Shown here: piece by piece, positions 8,342-17,902 of the stretch | Layout: each line of letters begins with the position of its first letter | How positions within the stretch are numbered: position 1 is the stretch's first letter | Source of the DNA: Opisthocomus hoazin | Lineage: Eukaryota > Chordata > Aves > Opisthocomiformes > Opisthocomidae | Direction: 5' to 3' | Length of the DNA stretch: 64,000 nucleotides | Assembly (NCBI RefSeq): GCF_030867145.1 | Contig: NC_134418.1 | Coordinates: 312,501-376,500, forward strand | Notes under the pieces: generated by a model | What the model saw: only the letters and a program-made list of their open reading frames with translations | Told to the model about the DNA's origin: nothing | Database searches by the model: none | Program-made: the position numbers and the translations under genes

Positions 8342-10080
8342 AGAAAACGTCCATGTCTCGCAGCTCTGGCGAGACAAGGCTCCCCAGACAAGTAGCCTCG
8401 CCTGCTCACGCACTACGCGCAGGAACAAGACAAGAGGGAAAGAGAGAGAGAGAGAGAGAGAGAATGACGAGCGGGCAGCAGAACTGACGGATCAAGAGAG
8501 AAACTGAATCAGGGGAATAAAGAACGCTGGAGGGAGACAAACGTACAGGCAACAAGCCAGATGGACGAGGGCAGGAGACACACAGATCAGGACAAAGAGG
8601 TGGAGAAAGTGAAAACAGTGATGGGCTGCAGGACGAGAAAAAAGGCCAAGGAGCAGGACAGAGGAGAATAACGGGACAGCAAGCTGGACAGGGGCATATA
8701 GCAAGAAACAAAGGGACAGGCAGCAGTATGGAGATATACAGACAAAGAGTTACGGGGAGGATGGAGGACAGAGAGAATGAGAGAAAAGGGACAGGGAGAG
8801 GGGCACAGATGGAGAAAGAAATGCTGGCGACAGAGAGAGGAAGAAAGCAACAGGACAGAGGCAGAGAGGTAGAGAAAGGAAGAAAAAAGTAGCGACGAGT
8901 AGGAGGCCAGAGGCACAAGGAAAAGACAGGAGGAAGGACAGAGTGACAGAGAAAACCGGTGAGGGACAGGACGCCAGAAAGAAAGATACTGTGAAAGAGA
9001 GCGCGACAGGGAGCAGGACGCTGGGACAGACAGCAACCGAGAGCAACCGAGAGAACGGCAGCGAGGTGGAGCACAAGAGAAAACAGGGACTGAGAGCAAG
9101 ACCGAGGGGTGAAGCAATAAATAATGGGGCTGGGGAGCAGGACAGCAGAAGAGAGAGACAGAGAGGGGGACACTTAAGACAACCGCAAACTGAGAGGGAG
9201 AAGGAGAAGAGCACAGAGGGTCACAGACAAAAAGAGAGGGACGGCAGAAAGAGAAAAACAAGACGAGGGAGGAGGACTGAGGAGCAGAGAGAAAAAGGGT
9301 ACAGAGAAAAGGACAGAGATGCAGAAAACAAGGCAAGACTGGAGCCAGAACACAGGGCAAAACTGACAAGGACAGGCAGCGCAACAAAGGGATGGAGGAG
9401 GAAAGAACAGTGATGGGCCGCAGCACAGAGGAAAAGAGAGAAAAAGAGCAAGAAGAGCAAGAGAAGGAGAATGACAGGAGGGTGTAGACAGAAAGACTGG
9501 GACACGTCAAAGGGGCACTTGGGGGACACACACATCGGAAGGGTAGAAAGGAAAAGGGAGGGATGGGGAGCAAGACAGCGTGATAGAGCGAGACGGAGGA
9601 AATGGAGTGCAAGGGCGCAGAAAAGCAGAGGTACTGGGAAGAGGAAAGAACGTCAGGGAGAGAAAGGTGAGGGTGGGGAGCAGGAGAGAGGTAGAGAACA
9701 AAAAAAATAGCCACAGGCAGAATAACAGAAATACGGAGAATAAAAAATTACTTCCAGGCAGCAGGACAGAGGCACAGAGCAAGAGGAACAAAAAACCACA
9801 GGGAGAAGGACGGGTAACACACAGCACGACACTGCGGGAGTGAGAGGACGGAACAGAGCAAGGCAGAGGAATGAGGAGCAAAAACAAAAAAACAACCCAG
9901 CAAACAGAAAGGGAACTGGACAGAGATAGGCAGCAGGGCACAGAGATGGAGAAAGAAAAAACAGCAACAAGGACAGGGAATGAGGAATAGAGAGGAAAAG
10001 AGCGGGACAGGGAAACAAATACAGACAAAAGAAGGGGAGGTACAGGGAAGGAAAAGAAAAGCTGGGGGGGGGGGGGGAAA
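8342..10080. repeat. Purine-rich array GA3, unit 1
   Basis: After about 60 bases of E-block flank and an (AG)11 run (8441-8462), the array is purine-rich but of another wording than GA1 and GA2: gggagcaggacagagatgg, gagaaag and acaggc phrases with irregular spacing. It ends in a G14 tract (10064-10077). No gene seen. Confidence 0.88.
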
Positions 10081-10167
10081 TCACAGCAGCATGGGAGAGA
10101 GAAGGATCCAGGGGAGGGCCCGGGACGCAGAAGAGGAGCGACAGGGCCCCGGAGGCCCGCCACTCAC

Positions 10168-10277
10168 CGCAGCTCTCGCTCTCGGCGCTGCCGGGAGACT
10201 CTGCTGCTTCAGGCACTTCTCTCTCCTGCGCTCCTCCCTTCCTCTTCCGTAACTCCGGTCGCTTGGCTGTCCTACAC
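10168..10277 (-). other. 110-nt exon-like block E3, unit 1
   Basis: Paralog nearly identical to E1, with the acceptor ending CTCTTAG and the donor GTGAGTGG. It lies just downstream of island B on the minus strand and would be the second exon of that transcript. Confidence 0.6.
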
Positions 10278-10282
10278 CTAAG

Positions 10283-11827
10283 AGAAAACACGCATGTCTC
10301 GCGGCTCTTAGCAGACGAAGCTCCCTAGGCACGTAGCCTCGCTCGCTCACGCGCTCCACAACCGTACCATGCTGCTGGTGACACATACAGACCCTGCGGG
10401 ACACGCTGGCGGCCTGGCCTGCTGCAGGCTACCAAGAGGGAGCCTTCCTCACCCGCAGAGGCAGGCTCTCTCCTGCCTGCGGCGCCAGGCAGCTGCCAGC
10501 CAGGTGGCCTTCCATTTTTTCTTCTTCTTCAGCCTTCTCGGGACTCTCCAGCTTCAGCCCCGCCAGCTCCCGTCCGCAGCCACTCAGCGCTCCGCCTCTC
10601 CCTTTTCGCTCCCACGACGCCAGGAGACCGAGGCCCGGCACACACAGCCCTCACAAGCCTGGAGCGGGCGCAGCCAACGGCATCCCCAGGGCAGGAACGG
10701 ACCAACGCGTCCTCAGCGCGGCCCCTGCCACAGAGAAAGAAGCAGCGGCGACCGCGTTAAGGGAGGCCGAGGCACGCTCGAGGCCCAGTGCGCCGCCCGC
10801 ACCACGGGCCTTGGGGGAGGCCGGGGGCTCCGGGACAGGCTTCAGGGGACGTGCTGGAGCTGGGGGCGGCTGCGCGGGGCGAGCGGGGCCGGGGAGCGCT
10901 GCCGAGTTGGGGGGGCGGTGTGCCCGCCTCCTTCCCCCCTTCCCTTCCGTCACCTCCCGCCTCTGGCCCCGGGGCTGCCCGCACCCGCCTCGCCTCCAGC
11001 GCACCGGCAGCCTGTCGCAGCGGACGGCTCGAAGCTTCCCGTCCCACCACCCTCGGGCAACCACCACGCAGCCCCGCACCCGCCGGAGGGGAGCCCGCGC
11101 CTCACCGCTGGCCTCTCTGCTCCCCCGCCGCCCCGGCACCCGACACCAGGGCGCCGCCATGCTGCTGCGCCGCACTGCGCATGCGCCACGCGCCGACGGC
11201 GCGCCGGAGGGGCCACAGCCTGCGCGGAACGCCGGGCTGCAGTACCGCATTGCGGCCAGGGGGCGGCGCCCACGCCCGGCCCCGGCCCCGGGTCGGGACA
11301 GCGCGCGCCGCCGGCACGGGGCAGCGCGCGCCGCCGGCACGGGGCGGCACCCCCGCACGGCTCCGGGCAGCCCCCGACTCGCGGCTCCGACACGGCGCCG
11401 AACCCCCGCCCCTCCCTGCCCCCGACACGGACCCCGCCCTCCCGGGGGCTTTTCCCCGGGACGCGCTGCTCCATCCACCTCCCCCCCCCACCCCGTGCTC
11501 ACCTTCTCCCTCGCTACAGCCGCGGCCCGGCCACGGCTCTGCTCCTCCCTCGGCTCGCACCGGCCCCTCCACAGCCACCCGGGGCACGGCAGCACCGGGC
11601 CCTCCACCGGCAGCCACCCCGGCAGAGGGACGGGCCATCGCCATCAGCCGTGCTGCCCGCCCCTGGGGCTCCCCCGGCCCCGGGCCCACGACTGGAGCCC
11701 GGCAGGAACAGGGGGCCGTCGCCCCTGCCCCACAGCCCGTCCCCTCCTCCCTGGGCTCTGGCGCAGCCCCTCGTCCCGTGCAAACCAAGCACAAACACAG
11801 CCGCGAGGGCAAAAGGGACCGCAGGTC
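10283..11827 (-). promoter_or_regulatory. CpG-rich island B, unit 1
   Basis: Paralog of island A without the ZNF143/80-bp cassette. It holds a full NRF1 match TGCGCATGCGCC (11176-11187), the YY1-like ATGGCGGC at the leader ATG and a second leader-like segment with donor GAGAAG|GTGAGC (exon end 11503). This copy has about 75 extra GC-rich bases between 11240 and 11340, with two gccgccggcacgggg phrases, that B2-B4 lack. Confidence 0.7.
11106..11160 (-). other. Leader exon candidate MAAPWC, island B unit 1
   Basis: Same 55-nt leader as in island A, ending AGCG|GTGAGG, the stronger of the two donor versions. The NRF1 site is about 16 bases upstream of the ATG. Confidence 0.5.
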
Positions 11828-12035
11828 TTTATTCAGTCACGCACCCAGCCAGTCTCGGGAGCTGCTCTGCTCCGGGGCTCGGGGCCCCCGATGCTCCCTC
11901 TGCCCCTCCGACACCTCGGCAGTCCTTCCCGCAACTGCGCCCGTTGCTCCAGCAGGGAACAGTCGGTCAGTTGGCTCCCGGAGCGATGCGCTGTTCGGCA
12001 GAGGCCGCCAAAAATGAGGAGCAGGGTGCAGGCCA
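11828..12035 (-). other. Terminal exon-like segment T_B, unit 1
   Basis: Paralog of T_A with the same pyrimidine-tract acceptor, hydrophobic ACTLLLIFGGLCR stretch and TGAATAAA overlap of stop and poly(A) signal (11828-11833). It would end the transcript that starts in island A of unit 2. Confidence 0.6.
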
Positions 12036-12703
12036 CTACAAGAGAGGAGAAAAGTGACAGGTGGCTGGACAGCGGCGGTGTAACGAGAAAGCACAAAGCA
12101 GGGAAAGGGACAGTGAGAGAAGCACGGGGACAGGCGGTCCCACAGAGATGGAGAAAGAAGCAGCAGGAAGAGAGGAAGAGCGGCAGCAGAAAGAAGAAGA
12201 GGGAGCAGGACAGAGACCGAAAATGAAGAACGGGGAGCAGGAAGGAGATGCAAAAAAAACCCCTGTAGCATGAAAGAGGAAAAAAGAATAGCGGCAGGGA
12301 CCTGGGCAAAGAGAGATGAGGAAATAGAATAGAATAGACATAGAGAAAGCAGTAGATCTGTGACGCGCTACGGAGCCGAGAAGGAAGCCCTCGAATCAAG
12401 GGACAAGGAGCCAGACAAAAGAGCACCAGAGACAGCAAAAGTACTGACAGGCTACAGAGCAGGAGGAAAGCAAAAGTAGTAACCGGGAGCTGAACAGAAA
12501 GAGGGGAAGAAGGAAAAAAACGCCACGGGCTGCAGGGCAGAAAGAGGGAGGACCTAAAAGATGGGGACAAGTCAGAGACAGATGGAGAAAGAAGGTACAC
12601 AAGAGCAGAAAAAAAAAATAATCGTAGCAGTGTGGGAAAGAGAGGGAGCCAGGGGAGGGCCCAGGATGCAGAAGAGGGGTGACAGGGCCCCGAGGGCCCA
12701 GGA
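12036..12703. repeat. Purine-rich array GA4 plus E4 flank, unit 1
   Basis: Short purine-rich stretch, partly homologous to the start of GA1 (gagaaagaagcagcaggaag), then degenerate 84-bp-type repeats and the conserved flank of E4 (ggagggcccaggatgcagaa). No gene seen. Confidence 0.85.
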
Positions 12704-12708
12704 CTCAC

Positions 12709-12818
12709 CGCGGCTCTCGCTCTCGGTGCTGCCGGGAGACTTTGACACTTCAGATGCTTCTCTCTCCTCCTCTCTTCCCTTCTTCTTCTGTAACTCCAAT
12801 CGTTTGGCTCGCCTCCAC
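12709..12818 (-). other. 110-nt exon-like block E4, unit 1
   Basis: Most diverged E paralog (21 differences from E1), yet both splice sites survive (ATTTTCTCTCAG and GTGAGTCC). One frame reads WRRAKRLELQKKKGREEERE, the other GEPNDWSYRRRREERRRE. Proposed third exon after E1 of unit 2. Confidence 0.55.
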
Positions 12819-13040
12819 CTGAGAGAAAATGCATGTGGTTGTCTTAGAGCTCATACGAGACGCGGCTTCCTAGACAAGAAGCCTCACTGCACACTGTATG
12901 CAGGAATAGGACAGAGAAAGAGAGAGAATATGATGAGTGGGAAGCAGAACTCACAGATCGAGAGAGAACTTGAATCAGAGGAATAAACAAGGCAGCAAAG
13001 AGAGATAAAGACAGGGAAGAAGCCGGAAGAAAAGGGCCTT

Positions 13041-13556
13041 TCTGGCCTCTACTCGCACCCCCCCCAGCCTCCCATCTCTTTCCAGCCTCCTATTTTTCTG
13101 GCCTCTACTCTCGCCCCCGGCCTCCCACCCCTCTGCAGCCTCCCACCCCTTTCCGGCCTCCTTTTTTTCTTTCTGGCCTCTACTCTCGCCCCCGGCCTCC
13201 CACCCCTCTGCAGCCTCCCACCCCTTTCTGGCCTCCTTTTTTTCTTTCTGGCCTCTACTCTCGCCCCCGGCCTCCCACCCCTCTGCGGCCTCCCACCCCT
13301 TTCCGGCCTCCTTTTTTTCTTTCTGGCCTCTACTCTCGCCCCCGGCCTCCCACCCCTCTGCAGCCTCCCACCCCTTTCCGGCCTCCTTCTTTTTCTGGTC
13401 TCTACTCTCGCCCCCAGCCTCCCACCCCTCATCAGCCTCCTACCTCCCATTTTGCTGGCCTCTACATAATTCAGCTTCCCACCCCTCTGCAACCTCCTAC
13501 CTCTTTCCAGCCTCCACTCCCCGCCCCGAGCTTCCCACCCCCGTCCCCACACACTG
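13041..13556. repeat. Pyrimidine-rich 75-bp VNTR, about four copies, unit 1
   Basis: Plus strand switches abruptly from GA to CT. The phrase ggcctctactctcgcccccg recurs at 13100, 13175, 13250 and 13325, an exact 75-bp period, with diverged copies on both sides. The minus strand is open through it as a 25-residue repeat (GGRPGARVEARKKKRRPERG), which is expected because 75 is divisible by three. Confidence 0.93.
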
Positions 13557-14978
13557 ACAGAGAGAGAAAAACGACAGTGAACAGGGAAAAAGGTATTAAG
13601 AAACAAAGAAAGGGTCAGACGAAGAAGAGGGTGGTTAGGGTTGGAACCCCAACACAAACCAGCAAGGGGCTAGTGGACAGAGAGAGAGGAAGAGAAGAAA
13701 GGGCCGGGAAGCAAGACAGAGAAGGAGAGAAAGGCAAAAAGGGAGAGCCGGCTGGACAGGGACGTATAGCAAGAAACAACCAGACAGGCAGCAGGACAGA
13801 GACACAGAGACAGAAAAACCGGGGAACAGGAACCAGGACAGAGTGACGGCGAGAGGAAACAAGGGCCAGGGAGCAGGACAGCGATGGAGAAAGAAGCACT
13901 GCGGCAGCAGGGTAGAAAGAGAAGGAAGAAAGGCCAGAAGAAGGATGGGGAATGAAAGAGAAGGGAAAGAGAAGGACAAGGAGCAGGACAGATTGTCAAA
14001 GAAAGGGAGTGGGACAAGGTGATACTGAGAGAGAAAAAGGGGACAGGGAGGCAGGATAAAGTGAAAGACAGGCAAAAATAAGAGACAGGGGAGCAGGACA
14101 GAGACGGAGGGGGAAACGCCTCGGCTGGGCAGCAGGAGAGAGAGGCGGAGAAGGGGAAAAACAGCACAAAACCTAGGACGGACAACCTGGGTGGGTGGGG
14201 AGCAGGTCAGAGAGCCGGAGAAAGGAAAAACACTGCTGTGGAGCAGCAGAGGGGAACGGAGAAAGAAAGAGAGCGAGGGGGAGCAGGGCAGAGAAACGGA
14301 GAGAGAAAATAAGTGACGGGGAGCAGGGCAGAGCACTAGGAAGACGAAAATAAGACAAGGGAGAAGACCGAGGAGCTCAGAGAGAAAGAAGGGTCGAAAG
14401 AAAACGCCAGAGAAGTAGAGAAATCAAGAAAAACAGGGACGAGGAGCCTTGGAGAGACGGAGCACGAAAATGTTGGGCCGGTGAGCGCGAAAGAGGGAGA
14501 GAGAGACAGGGGCAGGGGGAGGAGATGAAGAAGAAAAGAGAGACAAAGATGGCAACGGAGCACAGGACACACAGGCAGAGAGAGAAAAAGGACAGTGAAC
14601 AGGAAAAAAGGGACCGAGAAACAAAGAAAGGGTCAGATCTAGACAAAGAGACCAAGAAGGGGGGGTGGCGGGGGGGGGGTGCAGGGAAACCCCAAAACAA
14701 ACCAGCAAGGGGCTACAGGACAGAGAGGGAGAGAAAGGGCCATGAAGCAGGACAGAGAAGGAGAGAAAGGCAAAAAGCGAGAGCTGGCTGAACAGGGACG
14801 TATAGCAAGAAACGGCCAGACAGGCAGCAGGACAGAGAAACAGAGACAGGGAGCCGGCTAAAGAAATTCTGGAGGGAGAAAAGGAGGGAGAGGGAGCAGG
14901 ACACAAACACAGACAGAAGACGGGAGGTACAGGGAAAGGGAAAGAAAAGGAAAAAGAAAAATAAACCAAACAAAACAA
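13557..14978. repeat. Purine-rich array GA5, unit 1
   Basis: Purine-rich array of the gggagcaggacag type, equivalent to 1-1137 plus its left part. It contains a short ggttagggttgg near its start. No gene seen. Confidence 0.88.
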
Positions 14979-15065
14979 TCACAGCAGCGTGGGAGAGAGG
15001 AGGATCCAGGGGAGGGCCCGGGACGCAGAAGAGGAGCGACAGGGCCCCGAGGGCCCACCACTCAC

Positions 15066-15175
15066 CGCAGCTCTCGCTCTCGGCGCTGCCGGGAGACTCT
15101 GCTGCTTCAGGCGCTTCTCTCTCCTGCTCTCCTCCATTCCTCTTCCGTAACTCCGGTCGCTTGGCTGTCCTACAC
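15066..15175 (-). other. 110-nt exon-like block E1, unit 2
   Basis: Both splice sites intact. It shares variants with E3 of unit 1 (agctctcg, ctgctgcttc) rather than with E1 of the other units, the first sign of the A/B mosaic in this unit. Confidence 0.6.
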
Positions 15176-16007
15176 CTAAGAAAAAACACGCATGTGTCGC
15201 GGCTCTTAGGAGACGAGGCTCCCTAGGCACGTAGCCTCGCTCGCTCACGCGCTCCACAACCGTACCATGCTGCTGCTGGTGACACATACAGACCCTGCGG
15301 GACACGCTGGCGGCCTGGCCTGCTGCGGGCTACCAAGAGGGAGCCTTCCTCACCCGCAGAGGCAGGCTCTCTCCTGCCTGCAGCGCCAGGCAGCTGCCAG
15401 CCAGGTGGCCTTCCATTTCTTCTTCTTCTTCAGCCTTCTCGGGACTCTCCAGCTTCAGCCCCGCCAGCTCCCGTCCGCAGCCACTCAGCGCTCCGCCTCT
15501 CTCTTTTTGCCCCCACGACGCCAGGAGACCGAGGCCCGGCACACACAGCCCTCACAAGCCTGGAGCGGGCGCAGCCAACGGCATCCCCAGGGCAGGAACG
15601 GACAAACGCGTCCTCAGCGCGGCCCCTGCCACAGAGAAAGAAGCAGCGGCGACCGCGTTAAGGGACACTGAGGCACGCTCGAGGCCCAGTGTGCCGCCCG
15701 CACCACGGGCCTTGGGGGAGGCCGGGGGCTCCGGGACAGGCTTCAGGGGACGTGCTGGAGCTGGGGGCGGCTGCGCGGGGCGAGCGGGGCCAGGGGAGCG
15801 CTGCCGAGTTGGGGGGGCGGTGTGCCCGCCTCCTTCCCCCCTTCCCCTCCGTCACCTCCCGCCTCTGGCCCCGGGGCTGCCCGCACCCGCCTCGCCTCCA
15901 GCGCACCGGCAGCCTGTCGCAGCGGACGGCTCGAAGCTTCCCGTCCCACCACCCTCGGGCAGCCACCACGCACCCCCGCACCCGCCGGAGGGGAGCCCGC
16001 GCCTCAC

Positions 16008-16062
16008 CGCTGGCCTCTCTGCTCCCCCGCCGCCCCGGCACCCGACACCAGGGCGCCGCCAT
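16008..16062 (-). other. Leader exon candidate MAAPWC, island A unit 2
   Basis: 55-nt leader with the stronger AGCG|GTGAGG donor as in island B of unit 1. The NRF1-like palindrome lies just upstream. Confidence 0.5.
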
Positions 16063-16696
16063 GCTGCTGCGCCGTACCGCGCATGCGCTACGTGCCGACG
16101 GCGCGCCGGAGTGGCCAGTCCCCAGTCCCTGCGCGGAACGCCGGGCTGCAGTACCGCATTGCGGCCAGGGGACGGCGCCAGCGGACACGGCGCGGCGCCC
16201 ACGCCCGGCCCCACCTCCGGGTCCAGGCAGCGCGCGCCGCCGGCACGGGGCGGCACCTCCGCACGGCTCCGGGCAGCGCCCTGCCGCGCGCCTCCTGCTC
16301 TGGGCAGCCCCCGACTCGCGGCTCCGACACGGCGCCGCACCCCCGCCGCTCCTTGCCCCCGACCCGGACCCCGATCTCCCGGGGGCTTTTCCCCAGGACC
16401 TGCCACTCCATCCACACCCCCACACACCCCGCGCTCACCTTCTCCCTCGCTGCAGCCGCAACCCGGCTACGGCTCTGCTCCTCCCTCGACTCGCACCGGC
16501 CCCTCCACAGCCACCCGGGGCACGGCAGCACCGGGCCCTCCACCGGCAGAGGGAGGGGCCGTAGCCATCAGCCGTGCTGCCCGCACCTGGGGCTCCTCCG
16601 GCCCCGGCCCACGGCTGGATCCCACGGTGCCGTCATTGGGCAAACACAAAGACCCTCTGAAGCCGTTTGGGCATTTCAGCAAGCAGGCAGGCGTCC

Positions 16697-16702
16697 TTTA
16701 TT
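16697..16702 (-). terminator. Poly(A) signal AATAAA inside island A, unit 2
   Basis: Same AATAAAGG and downstream GU-rich element as in unit 1. Confidence 0.55.
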
Positions 16703-16765
16703 GCAGCACCGGACACACAGGGCACGGCTCCTCCCAGCGCGCACAGCACCTGTGCCACTCGAGCG

Positions 16766-16884
16766 GCAGTACCGAATTTTGGTCACCGGGTGGCAGCAGC
16801 GAGCTCTTGCACACGGCGCCACCGCGCATTCGCGTCTCCCGAGCCGCAGTACCGAACTTTGGTCACCGGGTGGCAACAGCGAGC
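16766..16884. repeat. 80-bp minisatellite, two copies, unit 2
   Basis: Only two copies instead of four. The last copy keeps gtcaccggg, so the donor-like ctcaccggg of other units is absent. Confidence 0.9.
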
Positions 16885-17084
16885 CCTGCGGCATGCCCGG
16901 TCGAGGCGCGGCCGCACCGCTTTCTGGGGACCGGACGCAGCGGGAACGCTGCAGAAAAACACACGGAACTGACCACAGAACTACCCTTCGTCCCGCGCAG
17001 CGGGGGCTGTGGCGGGACCAAGCACAACGCCTCGTCGCACATGCCCGAGAGCAATGCGGCTGCCCGGCAGCCGAGTCCCTGAAA

Positions 17085-17222
17085 ACGACACCTCCCGGCA
17101 TGCCCTGGCTAGCAGGGCTCGGCCGCCCGGCAGCCGGAAGACTACACGTCCCGGCATGCTCCGGGGAGCAGCGTGACCGACCGCGCGCCCCGCGCCCCAG
17201 CACTACAGCTCCCAGCACGCCG
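17085..17222. promoter_or_regulatory. Three ZNF143/SBS-like motifs, unit 2
   Basis: Same trio and spacing as unit 1. The middle motif reads ACTACACGTCCCGGCATGCT, slightly further from the consensus. Confidence 0.65.
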
Positions 17223-17694
17223 CGGGAGCTGCGGGCCTCGGCTTGCGGGGACACCGTGCCCGAAATGGCGCTGGACCCCCGCCGCTCCTTGCCTCCCACA
17301 CGGACCCCGCTCGGCAGGTACCCCCGCCCGCCTCGGGGCTTTCCCCGGGACCCGCCGCTCCATCGACCGCCCCGCGCTCACCTTCTCCCTCGCTGCAGCC
17401 GCAGCCCGGTCACGGCTCCGCTCCTCCCTCGGCTCGCACCGGCCCCTCCACGGCCACCCCGGTCACGGCAGCACCGGGCCCTCCACCGGCAGAGGGAGGG
17501 GCCGTCGCCATCAGCCGTGCTGCCCGCACCTGGGGCTCCCCCGGCCCCGGCCCACGGCTGGAGCCCGGCAGGAACAGGGGGCCGTCGCCCCTGCCCCACA
17601 GCCCGTCCCCTCCTCCCCTGGGCTCTGGCGCAGCCTCTCGTCCCGTGCAAACCACGCACAAACGCAGCCGCGAGGGCAAAAGGGACCGCAGGTC

Positions 17695-17902
17695 TTTATT
17701 CAGTCACGCACCCAGCCAGTCCCAGGAGACGCTCTGCTCCGGGGCTCGGGGCCCCCGATGCTCCCTCTGCCCCTCCGACACCTCGGCAGTCCTTCCCGCA
17801 GCTGCGCCCGTTGCTCCAGCGGGGAACACTCGGTCAGTCCGTTCCGGGAGCGATGCGCTGCTCGGCAGAGGCCGCCAAAAATGAGGAGCAGGGCGCAGGC
17901 CA
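17695..17902 (-). other. Terminal exon-like segment T_A, unit 2
   Basis: Acceptor, stop and AATAAA intact. The phase-1 frame has several changes from unit 1 (ACALLLIFGG; HRSRNGLTECSPLE), so this is the most diverged T copy in the window. Confidence 0.58.

Larger units (their letters stand above)
1138..14978. repeat. Higher-order repeat unit 1 (13,841 bp)
   Basis: First complete copy of the tandem macrosatellite unit. The order is E1, island A, T_A, purine array, LTR, purine array, E2, purine array, E3, island B, T_B, purine array, E4, 75-bp VNTR, purine array. It is the longest unit because it carries five copies of the 19-bp VNTR and about four of the 75-bp VNTR. Its island B has a longer GC-rich insert after the leader exon than the island B of later units. 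Confidence 0.95.
15181..17694 (-). promoter_or_regulatory. CpG-rich island A, unit 2 (A/B mosaic)
   Basis: Has the A-type cassette (ZNF143-like cluster, 80-bp minisatellite, AATAAA). From about 15190 to 16260, however, it carries many B-type variants: cttaggagacgagg, gcggtgtgcccgcc, ccggaggggagcc, the G|GTGAGG leader donor and gcacggggcggca in place of the 19-bp VNTR. The A-type wording ggagtggccagtccccag is interspersed. Confidence 0.7.

Noticed and set aside
13632-13650. Interstitial telomere-like ggttagggttgg
   Set aside because: Barely two units of TTAGGG, inside GA-rich DNA where such a match is easy by chance; it is simply copied in each HOR unit.
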